A stretch of DNA of 57,059 nt from Roseomonas acroporae (GTDB lineage: Bacteria > Pseudomonadota > Alphaproteobacteria > Acetobacterales > Acetobacteraceae), in contig NZ_JALPRX010000097.1 in the NCBI RefSeq assembly GCF_023223525.1, forward strand, positions 1-57,059. The letters run 5' to 3'. The stretch's first letter is position 1, and each line of letters starts with the position of its first letter. The notes beneath the pieces were generated by a model. It saw only the letters and a program-made list of their open reading frames with translations. It did no database searches and was not told the DNA's origin. Below, in pieces: positions 1-10,606 of this stretch. The translations under genes were made by a program, and so were the position numbers.

Positions 1-580
1 CGTCGAGCGCCGTGGTCGGCTCGTCGGCGATCAGCAGCTTCGGGTCGTTGGCCAGCGCCGCCGCGATCATCACCCGCTGCCGCTGCCCGCCGGAAAGCTG
101 GTGCGGATAGGCGCCCAGCCGGTCCGCCGCGTTGCGCAGCCCGGCCCGCTCCAGCAGCGCCACCACCCGCTCGCGCAGCGCCTCGCCGCGCAGCGGCCGG
201 TGCAGCGTCACCGCCTCGCCCACCTGCCGCCCCACCGTGTGCAGCGGGTTGAGCGAGGTCATCGGCTCCTGGAACACCATCCCCGCCGTGCCGCCGCGCA
301 GGCCGCGCATCTCGCGCTCGGAGGCGCGCAGCACCTCGGTGCCGTCGAGCACGATCCGCCCGGCCGGGTTGGTGCCGCCCGGCGGCAGCAGCCGCAGCAC
401 GGACAGCGCGGTGAGGGACTTGCCCGAGCCGCTCTCGCCCACCAGCGCCAGCGTCTCGCCCGGGCGTATGGCGAAGGACACGTCCTGCACCACGCGGCGC
501 GGCCCGAAGGCGACGGAGAGCTTCTCGACCGTGAGCAGCGCGTCCCCGCCCATGCGCGCTTCCGTCGGGCCATTTTTCAT
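1..580 (-). CDS. yejF: Oligopeptide ABC transporter ATP-binding protein YejF, 3' end outside window
   Basis: The visible 193 residues are the first nucleotide-binding domain of a dipeptide/oligopeptide ATPase. Walker A GESGSGKS is at residues 48-55, followed by the Q-loop ([10 protein letters not shown]), the signature LSGGQRQRV and the Walker B region [12 protein letters not shown] at the window edge. YejF-type proteins usually carry two such domains in about 530 residues, so the second domain should lie to the left. The ATG overlaps the TGA of the yejE permease gene (TGATG), so translation is probably coupled. It would energise the YejB/YejE permease at the inner membrane. Family is certain; the yej rather than dpp/opp assignment rests on the gene order yejA-B-E-F. 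Confidence 0.9.
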   Translation of the reverse strand, partial: MKNGPTEARMGGDALLTVEKLSVAFGPRRVVQDVSFAIRPGETLALVGESGSGKSLTALSVLRLLPPGGTNPAGRIVLDGTEVLRASEREMRGLRGGTAGMVFQEPMTSLNPLHTVGRQVGEAVTLHRPLRGEALRERVVALLERAGLRNAADRLGAYPHQLSGGQRQRVMIAAALANDPKLLIADEPTTALD

Positions 581-1713
581 CACGCCTGGCCCACCTTCGC
601 GTCGGCGCCGCCACCGCCCGCCTGGTCGGCCACCTCCTGCGGCGAGGCCGGCACCGTCGCCGCCTCGGCCGCCGCGAGGGCGCTTCCCCCGGGCAGCTTG
701 CGCGGGTCGAAGGCGTCGCGCACCGCCTCGCCGACGAAGATCAGCAGGGAGAGCACGCCGCCCAGCACGATGAAGCCGGTGAAGGCGAGCCACGGCGCCT
801 GGAGGTTGTTCTTGCCCTGGTTCACCAGCTCCCCCAGCGAGGCCGAGCCCGGCGGCAGGCCGAAGCCGAGGAAGTCGAGGCTCGCCAGCACGGTGACGCT
901 GCCGGAGAGGGTGAAGGGCAGGAAGGTCAGGGTGGCCACCATCGCGTTGGGCAGGATGTGGCGCCACATCAGCCGCGTGTCGGAGACGCCGAGGGCGCGC
1001 GCCGCGCGCACGTAGTCGAGGTTGCGCCCACGCAGGAATTCCGCGCGCACCACGCCGGTCAGGCTCATCCAGGAGAACAGGAGCAGGAAGACCAGCAGCG
1101 TCCAGAACCCCGGCTCGATCACGCTGGCCAGGATGATGAGGAGAAACAGTTGCGGCATCCCCGACCAGATCTCGATGAAGCGCTGGAAGACGAGATCGAC
1201 CCAGCCGCCGTAGAAGCCCTGCACCGCCCCCGCCATCACCCCGAGCACCGAGGAGACGATGGTGAGCGTGAAGCCGAACAGCACCGAGATGCGGAAGCCG
1301 TAGATCACCCGCGCCAGCACGTCCCGCGCCTGGTCGTCCGTGCCGAGCCAGTTGCGCAGCGTCGGCGGCGAGGGGGCCGGCTGCCCGAGGTCGCGCACGA
1401 TGCTGCGGTAGTCGTAGGGGATGGGCGGCCAGACCAGCCAGCCATGCGCGCGTATCTCGGCCTGCAGCGCCGGATCGTGCCAGTCCGCCTCGGTCGGCAG
1501 CCCGTCGGGCAGGATGTCGCTCTCGGCGTAGTCGACCAGCACCGGGAAGTACCAGTGCCCGTCCACCCTCGCCACCAGCGGCCGGTCGTTGGCGATCACC
1601 TCGGCGAACAGGGTGATCACGAACAGCACGCTGAACACCCATAGGCTCACCCAGCCGCGCCGGTTGGCGCGGAAATTGGCCAGCCGCCGCCGGGTGAGGG
1701 GGGAGAGCGCCAT
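580..1713 (-). CDS. yejE: Oligopeptide ABC transporter permease YejE
   Basis: Inner-membrane permease of 377 residues in the DppC/OppC class. An N-terminal membrane segment follows the start (residues about 20-40), then a periplasmic stretch of about 100 residues, then five further hydrophobic segments. The EAA loop is visible as ARALGVSDTRLMWRHILPNA, which contacts the ATPase. The long loop between the first two segments is typical of YejE and longer than in DppC. The start ATG overlaps the yejB stop (TGATG). Together with YejB it forms the channel for oligopeptide uptake; in E. coli the same system imports microcin C. Confidence 0.92.
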   Translation of the reverse strand: MALSPLTRRRLANFRANRRGWVSLWVFSVLFVITLFAEVIANDRPLVARVDGHWYFPVLVDYAESDILPDGLPTEADWHDPALQAEIRAHGWLVWPPIPYDYRSIVRDLGQPAPSPPTLRNWLGTDDQARDVLARVIYGFRISVLFGFTLTIVSSVLGVMAGAVQGFYGGWVDLVFQRFIEIWSGMPQLFLLIILASVIEPGFWTLLVFLLLFSWMSLTGVVRAEFLRGRNLDYVRAARALGVSDTRLMWRHILPNAMVATLTFLPFTLSGSVTVLASLDFLGFGLPPGSASLGELVNQGKNNLQAPWLAFTGFIVLGGVLSLLIFVGEAVRDAFDPRKLPGGSALAAAEAATVPASPQEVADQAGGGGADAKVGQA

Positions 1714-2813
1714 CAGCGCGACTCGAAGTCGATGCGCGGATCGACCACCGTGTACATCATGTCGCCCACGATCTGCATGACGAGGCCGAGCAGGGTGAAG
1801 ATGTAGAGGGTGGCGAACATGATCGGGTAGTCGCGCCGTATGGCCGCGTCGAACCCCAGCAGCCCCAGCCCGTCCAGCGAGAAGACGATCTCGACCAGCA
1901 GCGCGCCGGTGAACAGGATGCCGATGAAGGCCGAGGGGAAGCCCGCGATGATCAGCAGCATCGCGTTGCGGAAGACATGCCCGTACAGCACCCGCTTCTC
2001 GTCCGCCCCCTTGGCGCGGGCGGTGACGACATACTGCTTGCCGATCTCCTCCAGGAAGCAGTTCTTGGTCAGCATGGTCAGCCCGGCGAAGCCGCCGACC
2101 ACGAGGGCGATGGTGGGCAGCACCATGTGCCAGGCGTAGTCGAGCGCGCGGGTCGGGAAGGGCGCGCCCTCCAGCCCCGGGCTGAGCAGGCCGCGCAGCG
2201 GGAACCACTGCAGGAAGGTGCCGCCCGCGAACAGCACGACGAGCAGGATGGCGAACAGGAAGCCCGGGATGGCGTAGCCCACCAGCACCACCGCCGAGGA
2301 CCAGAGGTCGAAGCGCGAGCCGTCCCTGACCGCCTTCCTGATGCCGAGCGGGATCGAGATCAGGTAGATGATGAGCGTGGACCAGAGGCCGAGCGAGACC
2401 GAGACCGGCATGCGCTCGGCGATCAGGTCGATCACCGGCCGGTCGCGGAACAGCGAGCGGCCGAAGTCGAATTGCAGGTAGCCGCGCAGCATCAGCCAGA
2501 AGCGTTCGCTGGCCGGCTTGTCGAAGCCGAAATTGTGCTCGATCTCGCGGATGATGGCGGGATCCAGCCCGCGCGCGCCGCGGTAGCGCGGGCCGGAACC
2601 GCCGCCCGAATTGTCCGTGGCCGGCGCCCGCGTCTCGCCGCCGCCCTCGCCGCTGATGCGCCCGACCGAGGAGCCCGCCTGACCGCGCAGCTCGGCGATC
2701 ATCTGGTCCACCGGCCCGCCGGGCGCGAACTGCACCACGGCGAAGTTGATGAGGATGATGCCGAACAGCGTCGGCACCACCAGCAGCAGGCGGCGGAGGA
2801 GATAGGCGCCCAT
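1713..2813 (-). CDS. yejB: Oligopeptide ABC transporter permease YejB
   Basis: Permease of 366 residues in the DppB/OppB class. The N-terminus ([19 protein letters not shown]) is the standard first membrane helix of the family, and the conserved FAPGGPVDQ follows. A periplasmic insertion of about 80 residues precedes five more membrane segments. The EAA loop reads [20 protein letters not shown]. The ATG at 2811-2813 was chosen because it begins exactly at the conserved first helix and lies 11 bases after the yejA stop. It pairs with YejE, whose start overlaps this gene's TGA. Confidence 0.92.
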   Translation of the reverse strand: MGAYLLRRLLLVVPTLFGIILINFAVVQFAPGGPVDQMIAELRGQAGSSVGRISGEGGGETRAPATDNSGGGSGPRYRGARGLDPAIIREIEHNFGFDKPASERFWLMLRGYLQFDFGRSLFRDRPVIDLIAERMPVSVSLGLWSTLIIYLISIPLGIRKAVRDGSRFDLWSSAVVLVGYAIPGFLFAILLVVLFAGGTFLQWFPLRGLLSPGLEGAPFPTRALDYAWHMVLPTIALVVGGFAGLTMLTKNCFLEEIGKQYVVTARAKGADEKRVLYGHVFRNAMLLIIAGFPSAFIGILFTGALLVEIVFSLDGLGLLGFDAAIRRDYPIMFATLYIFTLLGLVMQIVGDMMYTVVDPRIDFESR

Positions 2814-2824
2814 GCCGGCCTCGG

Positions 2825-4741
2825 CTACTGCGTCTGCTGCTGCCGGCGGCCTTCCTCCACCGTGCCGACGCGCGCCTGCTCGATCCACCAGGAATCGAGG
2901 GCGAGCGCGTGGCGCGGGTTGCGCGGCGGCCGGCCGAACTTGTCCCAGTAGGCGACGCGGAAGACACGGCTGTGCCAGTGCGGCACCACGTGCCAGCCCC
3001 AGAGCAGCACGCGGTCCAGCGCCCGGGTGCGGGCGATCAGCGCCTCGCGGTCGGGCGCCGCGATCAGCAGCTCCACCAGCTCGTCGATCGCCGGATCGGC
3101 GATGCCGGCGACGTTCTGGCTGCCGTGCTCGGCGGCGGTGCGGCTGGTCCAGTAGTCGCGCTGCTCGTTGCCGGGCGAGGCGCTCTGGCCGATCACGTCC
3201 ACCGTCATGTCGTAGTCGAACCCGTCCATCCGCACCTGGTACTGGGCGGGATCGACGGTGCGCACCTTCGCCTCGATGCCGAGCCGCTGGAGGCTCTGGA
3301 TGTAGGGCAGGGCGACGCGCTCGAAGGTCGGCGTGTTGAGCAGGATCTCGAACTCGAAGCGCCCTCCGGCGGCGTTGCGCAGCTGCCGGTCGCGCACCTC
3401 CCAGCCCGCCTGCTTCAGCAGCGCCAGCGCCTGGCGCAATTGCTCGCGGTTGTTGCCCGAGCCGTCGGTGACGGGCAGCCTGAATTCCTCGGTGAACACC
3501 CGCTCCGGCACGTGCCCGCGGAAGCGCTCCAGCACCGCCAGCTCCTGCCCCTGCGGCAGGCCGGAGGAAGCCAGCTCGGAGTTGGAGAAGTAGGACTCGG
3601 TGCGCGTGTAGCTGCCGTAGAACAGGTTCCTGTTCATCCACTCGAAGTCGAAGACCAGCGTCAGCGCCTCGCGCACCTTCGGGTCCCGGAACAGGTCCCG
3701 GCGGTGGTTCATGGTGAAGGACTGCATCCCGGTCGGGATCTCGTGGCGTATCTCGTCGCGCTTCACGAGGCCGCGCCGCACCGCCGGGAAGTCGTAGGCC
3801 GTGGCCCAGTCCTTCGCCACGTTCTCGGTGCGGAAGTCGATGCCGCCCGACTTGAACGCCTCCAGCGCCACGGTGTTGTCGCGGAAGTACTCGTAGCGCG
3901 TCGCGTCCCAGTTCGCCGTGCCGCGCATCGTGTTGAGGTCGCGCCCCCAGTAGTCCGCCACGCGGCGGTAGACCAGCGTGCGGTTCGGCTCGAACCGCTC
4001 CAGCCGATAGGGGCCGGAGCCGAGCGGCACCTCCAGCGAGGGCCGGGTGAAGTCCCGCCCCTCCCACCAGTGCTTCGGCAGCACGGGAAGCTGCCCGAGC
4101 ACCATGGCCAGCTCCCGGTTCTCGTCGTTCCTGAACCGGAACACGACCCGCTTGGCACCCTCGGCCTTCACCTCGGCAACGTCGGCGTAATAGCCGCGAT
4201 AGAAGGGCCGCCCGTGCCGGCGCAGGGTCTCGAAGCTCCACACCACGTCCTCGGCGGTGATCGGCTTCCCGTCGTGCCAGCGCGCCTCGTCGCGCAGGGT
4301 GAAGGTCACGCCCAGCCGGTCGGCGGGCAGCTCCACCTCGCGGGCCAGGTGGCAGTAATTCGTGCTCGCCTCGTCGCTGCTGTCCTTCATCAGCGTCTCC
4401 CAGAGCTGGGTGATGCCGACGGCCGGGGTGCCGCGCAGGATGAAGGGGTTGAAGCTGTCGAAGGAGCCGAGCGCGGTGAGCGCGATCTCGCCGCCCTTGG
4501 GCGCGTCCGGGTTCACCCAGGGCCAGTGCGGGAATCCGGCGGGCAGGGCGGGCTCGCCCAGCAGCGACAGGGCGTGGGTGCGGGTGACGCCGCCGCTCCC
4601 CGGGGCCGTCGTGCTCCCCTGGGCGCCCCCCTGGGCGCCCCCCTCGGCAGTCCCTTGGGCAGTCCCTTGGGCGCGCGCCTCTCGGCCGGCGGAAAGAAGC
4701 GCGAGGGCGGCGCCCCCGGCGAGGAGATCGCGTCGGAACAT
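2825..4741 (-). CDS. yejA: Periplasmic oligopeptide-binding protein YejA (SBP family 5)
   Basis: Extracellular solute-binding protein of 638 residues, first gene of the importer operon. The N-terminus [19 protein letters not shown] looks like a Tat-type signal (RRDLL followed by a short hydrophobic core). The mature part has the YejA hallmark [10 protein letters not shown], then family-5 lobes ([34 protein letters not shown]). Between signal and mature domain lies a Gly/Ala/Gln-rich stretch ([17 protein letters not shown]) encoded by near-identical 12-15 base units at about 4618-4680, not a normal part of the family. The ATG at 4739-4741 is the only one that gives a signal peptide. Delivers peptides to YejBE. 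Confidence 0.93.
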   Translation of the reverse strand: MFRRDLLAGGAALALLSAGREARAQGTAQGTAEGGAQGGAQGSTTAPGSGGVTRTHALSLLGEPALPAGFPHWPWVNPDAPKGGEIALTALGSFDSFNPFILRGTPAVGITQLWETLMKDSSDEASTNYCHLAREVELPADRLGVTFTLRDEARWHDGKPITAEDVVWSFETLRRHGRPFYRGYYADVAEVKAEGAKRVVFRFRNDENRELAMVLGQLPVLPKHWWEGRDFTRPSLEVPLGSGPYRLERFEPNRTLVYRRVADYWGRDLNTMRGTANWDATRYEYFRDNTVALEAFKSGGIDFRTENVAKDWATAYDFPAVRRGLVKRDEIRHEIPTGMQSFTMNHRRDLFRDPKVREALTLVFDFEWMNRNLFYGSYTRTESYFSNSELASSGLPQGQELAVLERFRGHVPERVFTEEFRLPVTDGSGNNREQLRQALALLKQAGWEVRDRQLRNAAGGRFEFEILLNTPTFERVALPYIQSLQRLGIEAKVRTVDPAQYQVRMDGFDYDMTVDVIGQSASPGNEQRDYWTSRTAAEHGSQNVAGIADPAIDELVELLIAAPDREALIARTRALDRVLLWGWHVVPHWHSRVFRVAYWDKFGRPPRNPRHALALDSWWIEQARVGTVEEGRRQQQTQ

Positions 4742-4941
4742 CGGCCGAGGATGCGGGTTTGCGGGGCGCGGGACAACGGGGCGCGTGGGGCTTCCGGGGC
4801 GCCGCACCGGGGCCCGATAGGAAGAGGGGGGAGAGGGCGCCGCCCTCTCCCGCCAGGAAGGCCGGGTTCCCGGACCGCGGCCGGCTTCCGGCGCCGGGGC
4901 AGGCCGCGCCGCCGGAAAGGGAGCGGGGCCGGAACCCGCCT

Positions 4942-5730
4942 TCAGCCCAGCAGCCGCACCGCCTCGTCCAGCATCGCCGCGTCGCCCACCGCGAGCACGC
5001 GCCCGCCCTCGGCCTCGGCGCGCTCCGGCGTCAGGGGCCGCCCGTCCCAGCCGGTCAGCCGCCCGCCGGCACCCTCCACCACGGGCACCAGCGCCGCCCA
5101 GTCCCACAGCTTCATCGTGGATTCGGCGATCACGTCCACCAGCCCGAGCGCCAGCAGCCCGTAGCCGTAGCAGTCGCCCCCCCAGGTCACGCGGCGGGCG
5201 GCGGCGCGCAGCCGCTCGAAGCCCGGCCGGTCGGCGGGGGCGAACATGTCGGGACTGGTGCAGGACAGCTCCGCCTCGGCCAGCCGCGCGCAGGGGCGGC
5301 AGCCGACGCGGCCGCCCAGCGGCGCGCGGAAGCGCGTGGGCTCGCCGTCCAGGCCCAGCCAGCGCTCGCCGGTGGCGGGCTGGTCGATCAGGCCCAGCAC
5401 CGGCCGGCCCCGGTGCAGCAGCCCGATCAGGGAGCCGAACAGCGGGCGGCCGGTGACGAAGGCGCGGGTGCCGTCGATCGGGTCCAGCACCCAGACCCAT
5501 TCGGCGTCGGGCCGGTCGGCGCCGTATTCCTCGCCGACGATGCCGTGCGCCGGGAAGCGCGCGGCGAGCAGGGCGCGCATCGCCCGCTCGGCGCCGCGGT
5601 CGGCCGCGGTGACCGGGCTGGCATCGCCCTTGGCCTCGACCAGGAGAGGGGAGCGGAACAGCGGCCGGATGACAGCGGCGGCGGCGTCGGCGGCCGCCCC
5701 GGCCGCCTCGGCCAGCGCCGGGTCGGGCAT
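4942..5730 (-). CDS. hisN: Inositol monophosphatase-family phosphatase, HisN-type histidinol-phosphatase
   Basis: A 262-residue protein of the Mg-dependent inositol monophosphatase superfamily. Metal-site motifs are all present: GEEYG (66-70), DPIDGTRAF (83-91) and [15 protein letters not shown] near residue 205. The segment around [19 protein letters not shown] and the [11 protein letters not shown] stretch match the HisN group that dephosphorylates histidinol phosphate in alphaproteobacteria and actinobacteria rather than SuhB. It follows the cytochrome c gene by 8 bases and is probably cotranscribed. No other histidine genes are visible, so the substrate is inferred from family resemblance; inositol phosphate or another sugar phosphate remains possible. 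Confidence 0.82.
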   Translation of the reverse strand: MPDPALAEAAGAAADAAAAVIRPLFRSPLLVEAKGDASPVTAADRGAERAMRALLAARFPAHGIVGEEYGADRPDAEWVWVLDPIDGTRAFVTGRPLFGSLIGLLHRGRPVLGLIDQPATGERWLGLDGEPTRFRAPLGGRVGCRPCARLAEAELSCTSPDMFAPADRPGFERLRAAARRVTWGGDCYGYGLLALGLVDVIAESTMKLWDWAALVPVVEGAGGRLTGWDGRPLTPERAEAEGGRVLAVGDAAMLDEAVRLLG

Positions 5731-5738
5731 GTCCGGGC

Positions 5739-6410
5739 TCAGTGCGCCGGGGCGTTCGCCGGTGCCGGCGGCGAGGCGGGGGCGGCGCCCTGCTGCGGCT
5801 GGCTGCCCTGCTCGGTGGCCGGCGGCGTGCCGCCCGGCACGGCGCCGGCGGGAGTCGCGGCGGGCGCCTCGGCCGGCGGCGGCGGCGGGGCGTTGGGCGA
5901 GATCGAGCGGATGAAGGCGATCACGTTCGCCCGCTGCTGGTGGTTGCTGATGCCGGCGAAGGCCATGCGCGTGCCGGGAGCGTAGGCGCTCGGCTTGTGC
6001 AGCCACTCGTTCAGCATGTTGTCGTCCCAGGGCCCCGGCTTGCCCTTGAGCGCGGCGGAGTAGTTGAAGCCCTCGACGTGACCGTGCGGCGCGCCGTCCA
6101 CGCCGTACAGGTTGGGCCCGACGCCGGAGCGGCCGCCCTGGTTGAAGGTGTGGCAGGAGGCGCAGAGGCGCTGCGCGAGCTGCTGGCCCTCGGCGACGTT
6201 GGCCTGGGCGAGCAGCGGGCCGAGCGGCGGCAGCGCCTCGGGGGCCGCCGGGGCGGCGGCGGGGGCGGCGCCGACTCCCTCGATGTGGATCGCGCTGTGT
6301 TCCAGCCGGTGCGGGTGCACCAGGACGCCACCGACCAGCCCGGCCATCATGAAGGCGATGCCGGCGGTCAGGATGGCCCCGAACGCCTTGTTGAGCTCCA
6401 GACTGCCCAT
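5739..6410 (-). CDS. Membrane-anchored class I cytochrome c (CycM-like)
   Basis: A 223-residue c-type cytochrome. An uncleaved-looking membrane helix covers residues 10-31, an Ala/Pro linker follows, then one haem motif CASCH at 83-87. The distal Met ligand is in GTRMAF (Met149), 62 residues after the haem His, as in mitochondrial-type cytochromes c. The C-terminal 50 residues are Pro/Ala-rich low complexity and outside the fold. Such proteins carry electrons between bc1 complex and terminal oxidase on the periplasmic face. The start gives the anchor helix directly. Probably the promoter-proximal gene of a two-gene unit with the downstream phosphatase. Confidence 0.88.
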   Translation of the reverse strand: MGSLELNKAFGAILTAGIAFMMAGLVGGVLVHPHRLEHSAIHIEGVGAAPAAAPAAPEALPPLGPLLAQANVAEGQQLAQRLCASCHTFNQGGRSGVGPNLYGVDGAPHGHVEGFNYSAALKGKPGPWDDNMLNEWLHKPSAYAPGTRMAFAGISNHQQRANVIAFIRSISPNAPPPPPAEAPAATPAGAVPGGTPPATEQGSQPQQGAAPASPPAPANAPAH

Positions 6411-6724
6411 CTCAGACCGCACCCTTTTCGACTGACGTGCCCGATCCACGTCGGCTGGCGTACCCGACCCGCGCCGGCCGCCATGCCCGACCCGCGGGCG
6501 GCGGGCGCATCGGGCCGTCATCCGCGACCCGTTTGCGCCCGCGCGACGCCGCGACTAGAAGCCCCGGACCATAAAGAGGGCGCCAACGCCCATCAACCCA
6601 CCGGGTCCGGCACCGGAACCTTCGCGGCGGGGTGGGGCGCCGGGGCATCGCCCGCTGCCTCCTCCCGCCCGGCCGGCGCCGCCCGGACAGACTGGCCCGA
6701 AGCCTCATCTCAAGCCGCGGAAGC
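6411..6724. other. Divergent intergenic region, cytochrome c gene / kdsB
   Basis: This 314-base gap between two divergent genes must hold both promoters. No gene is evident in either strand. The lower-GC patch around 6560-6600 is the most likely promoter area, but I cannot assign -35 and -10 boxes with confidence. Confidence 0.5.
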
Positions 6725-7468
6725 ATGACCCCGATCGTCCTGATCCCCGCCCGCATGGCCAGCACCCGGCTGCCGGGCAAGCCCCTCGCCGCGATCGCCG
6801 GCCGCCCCATGATCGTGCAGGTGCTGGACCGCGCGCGGGAGGCGGGGATCGGCCCGGTCGCCGTCGCCTGCGCCGAGCCGGAGATCGCCGCGGCGGTGGC
6901 GGCGGCGGGCGGCACCGCCGTGACGGTGCCCGAGGACCTGCCGAGCGGCACCGACCGCATCGCCCGGGCGCTGGCGCGACTCGACCCCGAGGGGCGGCAC
7001 GACGTGGTGGTGAACCTGCAGGGGGACCTGCCGACGCTCGACCCCGCGCTGCTGCGCGCCGTGCTGCTGCCGCTGGCCAATCCGGCGAACGACATGGGCA
7101 CGCTGGTCGCCGAGATCGCCACCGCCGAGGAGGCGGAGGCGGAGTCGGTGGTGAAGTGCGCCTGCGCCTTCCGCGAGGGCGAGGCGGTGGCGCCGGCGCT
7201 GTACTTCTCGCGCCGGGCGGTGCCCTGGGGGGCGGGGCCGCTCTGGCACCACATCGGCGTCTACAGCTACCGGCGCGCGGCGCTGGCGCGCTTCGTCGCC
7301 CTGCCGGCCTCGCCGCTGGAGGGGCGCGAGAAGCTGGAGCAGCTCCGCGCGCTGGAGGCGGGAATGCGCATCGGCGCGGCGCGCGTGCCGCACGCGCCCT
7401 TCGGCGTGGACACGCCGGCCGACCTCGCGCGCGCGCGCGCCGTGCTTGAGAAGGGGATCCACGCATGA
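6725..7468 (+). CDS. kdsB: 3-deoxy-manno-octulosonate cytidylyltransferase (CMP-Kdo synthetase)
   Basis: Activates Kdo with CTP to CMP-Kdo in the cytoplasm for the lipopolysaccharide inner core. The 247-residue protein is of normal length. The nucleotide-binding start [14 protein letters not shown], then [19 protein letters not shown] and the C-terminal [15 protein letters not shown] with GVDTPADL are all diagnostic of KdsB. The ATG is chosen because the conserved IPAR motif begins five residues later. Its stop overlaps the pheA start (ATGA), so the two genes are translationally coupled although they belong to unrelated pathways. Confidence 0.95.
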   Translation: MTPIVLIPARMASTRLPGKPLAAIAGRPMIVQVLDRAREAGIGPVAVACAEPEIAAAVAAAGGTAVTVPEDLPSGTDRIARALARLDPEGRHDVVVNLQGDLPTLDPALLRAVLLPLANPANDMGTLVAEIATAEEAEAESVVKCACAFREGEAVAPALYFSRRAVPWGAGPLWHHIGVYSYRRAALARFVALPASPLEGREKLEQLRALEAGMRIGAARVPHAPFGVDTPADLARARAVLEKGIHA

Positions 7469-8457
7469 CCCAAGGCAGCAGCGACCAGGGCCAGGTGGGG
7501 GGCCAGGTGGGGGGGCCGGTGGGGGACCAGGGGGGGAGCCAAACGGGGGGGCGAGCGGGGGAACGGGAAGGCCGGGCGGGGGAGCGGACGGGCGGCGCCA
7601 TCGCCTTCCAGGGCCTGCCCGGCGCCTATTCCGACCTCGCCTGCCGGCACGCCTATCCCGGCATGACGACGCTGCCCTGCCCGAGCTTCGAGGCGGCGAT
7701 GGCGGCGCTGCGCGACGGCCGCGCCGACCTCGCCATGCTGCCCTGCGAGAATTCCCTCGCCGGCCGCGTGCCCGACATCCATCGGCTGCTGCCGCAGTCC
7801 GGCCTGTACGTGGTGGGCGAGCATTTCGAGCGGGTGGAGCACTGCCTGATGGCGCCGGCCGGCGCGACGCTGGCCACCATCCGGCGCGCGCACAGCCATC
7901 CCGTGGCGCTGGGCCAGGTGTTCAACGTGCTGCGCGAGCTGTCGCTGACGCCGGTGATCGAGGCCGACACGGCCGGCGCCGCCGCGCTGATCGCCGAGCG
8001 CGGTGGGGTGGAGGACGCGGCCATCGCCTCGGCGCTGGCGGCGGAGATCTACGGCCTCGACGTGCTGCGCCACAACGTCGAGGACGCGCCGCACAACACC
8101 ACGCGCTTCTACGTCATGGCACGCGAGCGGGCCGACGCGCCGGCCGACGCGGCCGCCAGCGGGGGCGATTTCGTGACCACCTTCGTCTTCCGCGTCCGCA
8201 ACATCCCGGCGTCGCTCTACAAGGCGCTGGGCGGCTTCGCCACCAACGGCGTGAACATGACCAAGCTCGAGAGCTACATGCTCGACGGCGAGTTCACCGC
8301 GACGCAGTTCCTGTGCGACGTGGACGGCCACCCGGCGCAACCGGCGCTGCGGCTGGCCTTCGAGGAGCTGGAATTCTTCTCGGCGGAGATGCGCGTGCTC
8401 GGCGCCTACCGCGCCAGCCCGGCGCGGCGGGAACGCGGCGCGGCGGGCGCGCTGTAG
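7465..8457 (+). CDS. pheA: Prephenate dehydratase
   Basis: Converts prephenate to phenylpyruvate in phenylalanine synthesis. The monofunctional protein has the PDT domain (residues about 45-225), with [11 protein letters not shown] and the catalytic HNTTRF, followed by an ACT regulatory domain (about 230-315). In the ACT domain the usual ESRP is ESYM ([11 protein letters not shown]), a variant that may alter phenylalanine sensing. Residues 1-42 are an added Gly/Gln/Arg-rich tail made from repeated GGGGCCAGGTGG-like units (7490-7590), absent from normal PheA. The start overlaps the kdsB stop. Convergent with pqqE; the gap contains the 14-base palindrome GGCGGCGCGCCGCC. Confidence 0.93.
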   Translation: MTQGSSDQGQVGGQVGGPVGDQGGSQTGGRAGEREGRAGERTGGAIAFQGLPGAYSDLACRHAYPGMTTLPCPSFEAAMAALRDGRADLAMLPCENSLAGRVPDIHRLLPQSGLYVVGEHFERVEHCLMAPAGATLATIRRAHSHPVALGQVFNVLRELSLTPVIEADTAGAAALIAERGGVEDAAIASALAAEIYGLDVLRHNVEDAPHNTTRFYVMARERADAPADAAASGGDFVTTFVFRVRNIPASLYKALGGFATNGVNMTKLESYMLDGEFTATQFLCDVDGHPAQPALRLAFEELEFFSAEMRVLGAYRASPARRERGAAGAL

Positions 8458-8471
8458 GCGGCGCGCCGCCC

Positions 8472-9611
8472 TCAGCGCGCCCGCATCTCGCGGTAGCGGA
8501 AGGCCGCGTCGTCCGGCGCCGCCATCGCCTCCCGCACCGCGAGGTCGAGCAGCGCGTGGTGCGGCGACAGGGCGCAGGCCGGGTCGGTGGCGGCGGCATC
8601 GCCGGTCAGGGCGTGCGCCTGGCAGCGGCAGCCGCCCCAGTCCCGCTCGCGCCGGTCGCAGCCGCGGCAGGGCTCCGGCATCCAGCCGGTGCCGCGGAAG
8701 CGCCGGAACGCCGCCGATTCCGTCCAGATCCGGCGCAGCGGCATGGCGCGCACGTCGGGGAAGTCGAAGCCGGGCAGGCCCTCGGCGGCGTGGCAGGGCA
8801 GGGCGCGGCCGGCGGGCGTCACCACCAGCACGGCGCGGCCCCAGCCGCCCATGCAGGCCTTGGGGCGGCGCGCATGGTAGTCCGGCGTCACGTAGTCGAT
8901 GACGAGGCGGCCGCGCAGCGATTCCCGCGCCGCCGCCACCGTGGCGGTGGCGGCGTCGAGCTGCGCGCGCGAGGGCAGCAGCGCGTCGCGGTTGCGCAGC
9001 GCCCAGCCATGGTACTGCACATGCGCGACCTCCAGCCGCCCGGCGCCGAGCCGCAGCGCGAGGTCGATCAGCGCGGGCAGGCGTTCGAGGTTCTGCCGGT
9101 GCACCACGGCGTTCAGCGTCAGCGGCAGCCCGGAAGCCGTCACCAGCGCGGCGAATTCCAGCTTGCGCGCATGCGCGCCGGCGAGGCCGCCGATCCGGTC
9201 GGCGGAGTCCGCCTCCGCGTCCTGCACCGAGAGCTGCACGTGGTCGAGCCCGGCCCGCACCAGCGATTCCAGCCGTGCCGCGTCCAGCGTGACGCCCGAG
9301 GTGATGAGGTTGCTGTAGAGGCCGGCGCGCGCGGCATGCGCCACGATCGCCGCGAGGTCGCGCCGCGCCGCCGGCTCGCCGCCCGAGAGGTGGAGCTGCA
9401 GCACGCCGAGCGCGGCCGCCTCCTCGAACACCCGGCCCCATTCGTCGGCGGAGAGCTCCGACGAGGCGCGCGCGAGCGACAGCGGGTTGGAGCAGTAGGG
9501 GCAGCGCAGCGGGCAGCGATGCGTCAGCTCCGCCAGCAGGCCGAGCGGCGCCGGCGGCGGGGGCTCCGGGGGAATGCCGGGGGCGGCTTCCGGCGCGGCG
9601 GCGTCGCTCAC
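8472..9611 (-). CDS. pqqE: PqqA peptide cyclase (radical SAM, SPASM)
   Basis: Radical SAM enzyme that cross-links Glu and Tyr of PqqA, the first committed step of PQQ synthesis. The 379-residue product has the cluster motif at Cys33, Cys37 and Cys40 ([13 protein letters not shown]) and a complete C-terminal SPASM region (CHAAEGLPG, then [16 protein letters not shown]). The start is GTG, overlapping the pqqB stop as GTGA; no ATG fits the conserved N-terminus. No PqqD domain is fused to either end. In most PQQ operons pqqC and pqqD stand between pqqB and pqqE; here they are absent, which matters because PqqE needs PqqD to present the peptide. Confidence 0.95.
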   Translation of the reverse strand: MSDAAAPEAAPGIPPEPPPPAPLGLLAELTHRCPLRCPYCSNPLSLARASSELSADEWGRVFEEAAALGVLQLHLSGGEPAARRDLAAIVAHAARAGLYSNLITSGVTLDAARLESLVRAGLDHVQLSVQDAEADSADRIGGLAGAHARKLEFAALVTASGLPLTLNAVVHRQNLERLPALIDLALRLGAGRLEVAHVQYHGWALRNRDALLPSRAQLDAATATVAAARESLRGRLVIDYVTPDYHARRPKACMGGWGRAVLVVTPAGRALPCHAAEGLPGFDFPDVRAMPLRRIWTESAAFRRFRGTGWMPEPCRGCDRRERDWGGCRCQAHALTGDAAATDPACALSPHHALLDLAVREAMAAPDDAAFRYREMRAR

Positions 9612-10558
9612 AGCACGAATTCCATCCCGTCCTCGGCGACCTCCCAGCCCGCCGCCGACACCTCGGCGCGTGCCGGGCTGTCCGCCAGCAGCACCGGGTT
9701 GGTGTTGTTGAGGTGGATCAGCACCCGGCGGCGCACGCCGAGCCCGGCGAAGGCCGCCAGCGTTCCCGCCGGCCCGGACAGCGCCATGTGGCCCATCCGC
9801 GCGCCGGTCTTCGTGCCCGCGCCGAGGCGGATCATCTCGTCGTCGTCGTACAGCGTGCCGTCGAACAGCACGGCGGCGGCGCCGCGCAGCCGCGCGCGCA
9901 GCGGATCGGTCATGGCGGCGCAGCCGGGGATGAAGAACAGCGAATCGCCGGCCTCGCGGCCATCCGGCATGGCCGCCGCGAGGCGCAGCCCGATCGTCTC
10001 GCCGGAATCGTCGCGGCCGGGATCGGCCTCGCCGGTCTCGCGGAACAGCGGCACCTTGCCGGGAACGGCGAAGGCCTCGGCGACGAGGCCGAGGGGGGCG
10101 CCGCCGGCATCGGCCAGCCTGTCGGCCGCGTCCAGGCGCAGCGCCCGGCGCGGCACCAGCGCGGGCGATAGCACGCCGAAGATCGGGTTCTCCGCCAGCA
10201 CCGCCAGGGTCGGCGGCGCGGCGTACAGGGCGAAGGGATGCCGCTCGCGCAGCGAGAGCAGCCCGGCCAGCGTGTCCACCTCGCCGCCCGTCAGCAGCAC
10301 GGCGGCGATGGGCGAGTGCCGGATGCCGTGCGCCGGGCGCGGGTGCAGGGCGGGGGACGCCTCGATCTGCAGGCGCAACTCCGGCGCGGCGTTCAGCAGC
10401 ACCCAGCGCTCGCCATCGGCGCTGACGGCCACGGAAGCCTGGGTGCGCGGCCGTGCCGCCGGATCGCCGGCCCGTGCGCGCCGGCAGCCCGGGCCGGCCG
10501 AGTTCCATTGCGGGAAGCCGCCGCCCGCGGCGGCGCCGAGCACCAGGACGCGCAGCAT
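9608..10558 (-). CDS. pqqB: PQQ biosynthesis protein PqqB (metallo-beta-lactamase fold)
   Basis: A 316-residue member of the MBL-fold PqqB family, implicated in hydroxylating the cross-linked Glu-Tyr intermediate. The hallmark [12 protein letters not shown] follows the start; [23 protein letters not shown] and HLNNTNP are conserved. The usual CNCxxC after WN reads SAGPGC, so two of the three cysteines of that putative zinc site are missing. An ATG at 10556-10558 preceded by GAAGG five bases upstream is preferred over an in-frame GTG at 10570, which has no ribosome site. It lies 48 bases after pqqA and overlaps pqqE. Confidence 0.94.
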   Translation of the reverse strand: MLRVLVLGAAAGGGFPQWNSAGPGCRRARAGDPAARPRTQASVAVSADGERWVLLNAAPELRLQIEASPALHPRPAHGIRHSPIAAVLLTGGEVDTLAGLLSLRERHPFALYAAPPTLAVLAENPIFGVLSPALVPRRALRLDAADRLADAGGAPLGLVAEAFAVPGKVPLFRETGEADPGRDDSGETIGLRLAAAMPDGREAGDSLFFIPGCAAMTDPLRARLRGAAAVLFDGTLYDDDEMIRLGAGTKTGARMGHMALSGPAGTLAAFAGLGVRRRVLIHLNNTNPVLLADSPARAEVSAAGWEVAEDGMEFVL

Positions 10559-10606
10559 CTCGGCCTTCACCGCCGGCCGCGGCCGGCGGCGCCGGCCTGC
10601 CCGGCC

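Noticed and set aside
4742-4941. Long minus-strand extension upstream of yejA joining it to the hisN frame
   Set aside because: YejA has a proper signal peptide at its ATG and the extension is Pro/Arg/Ala-rich without homology.
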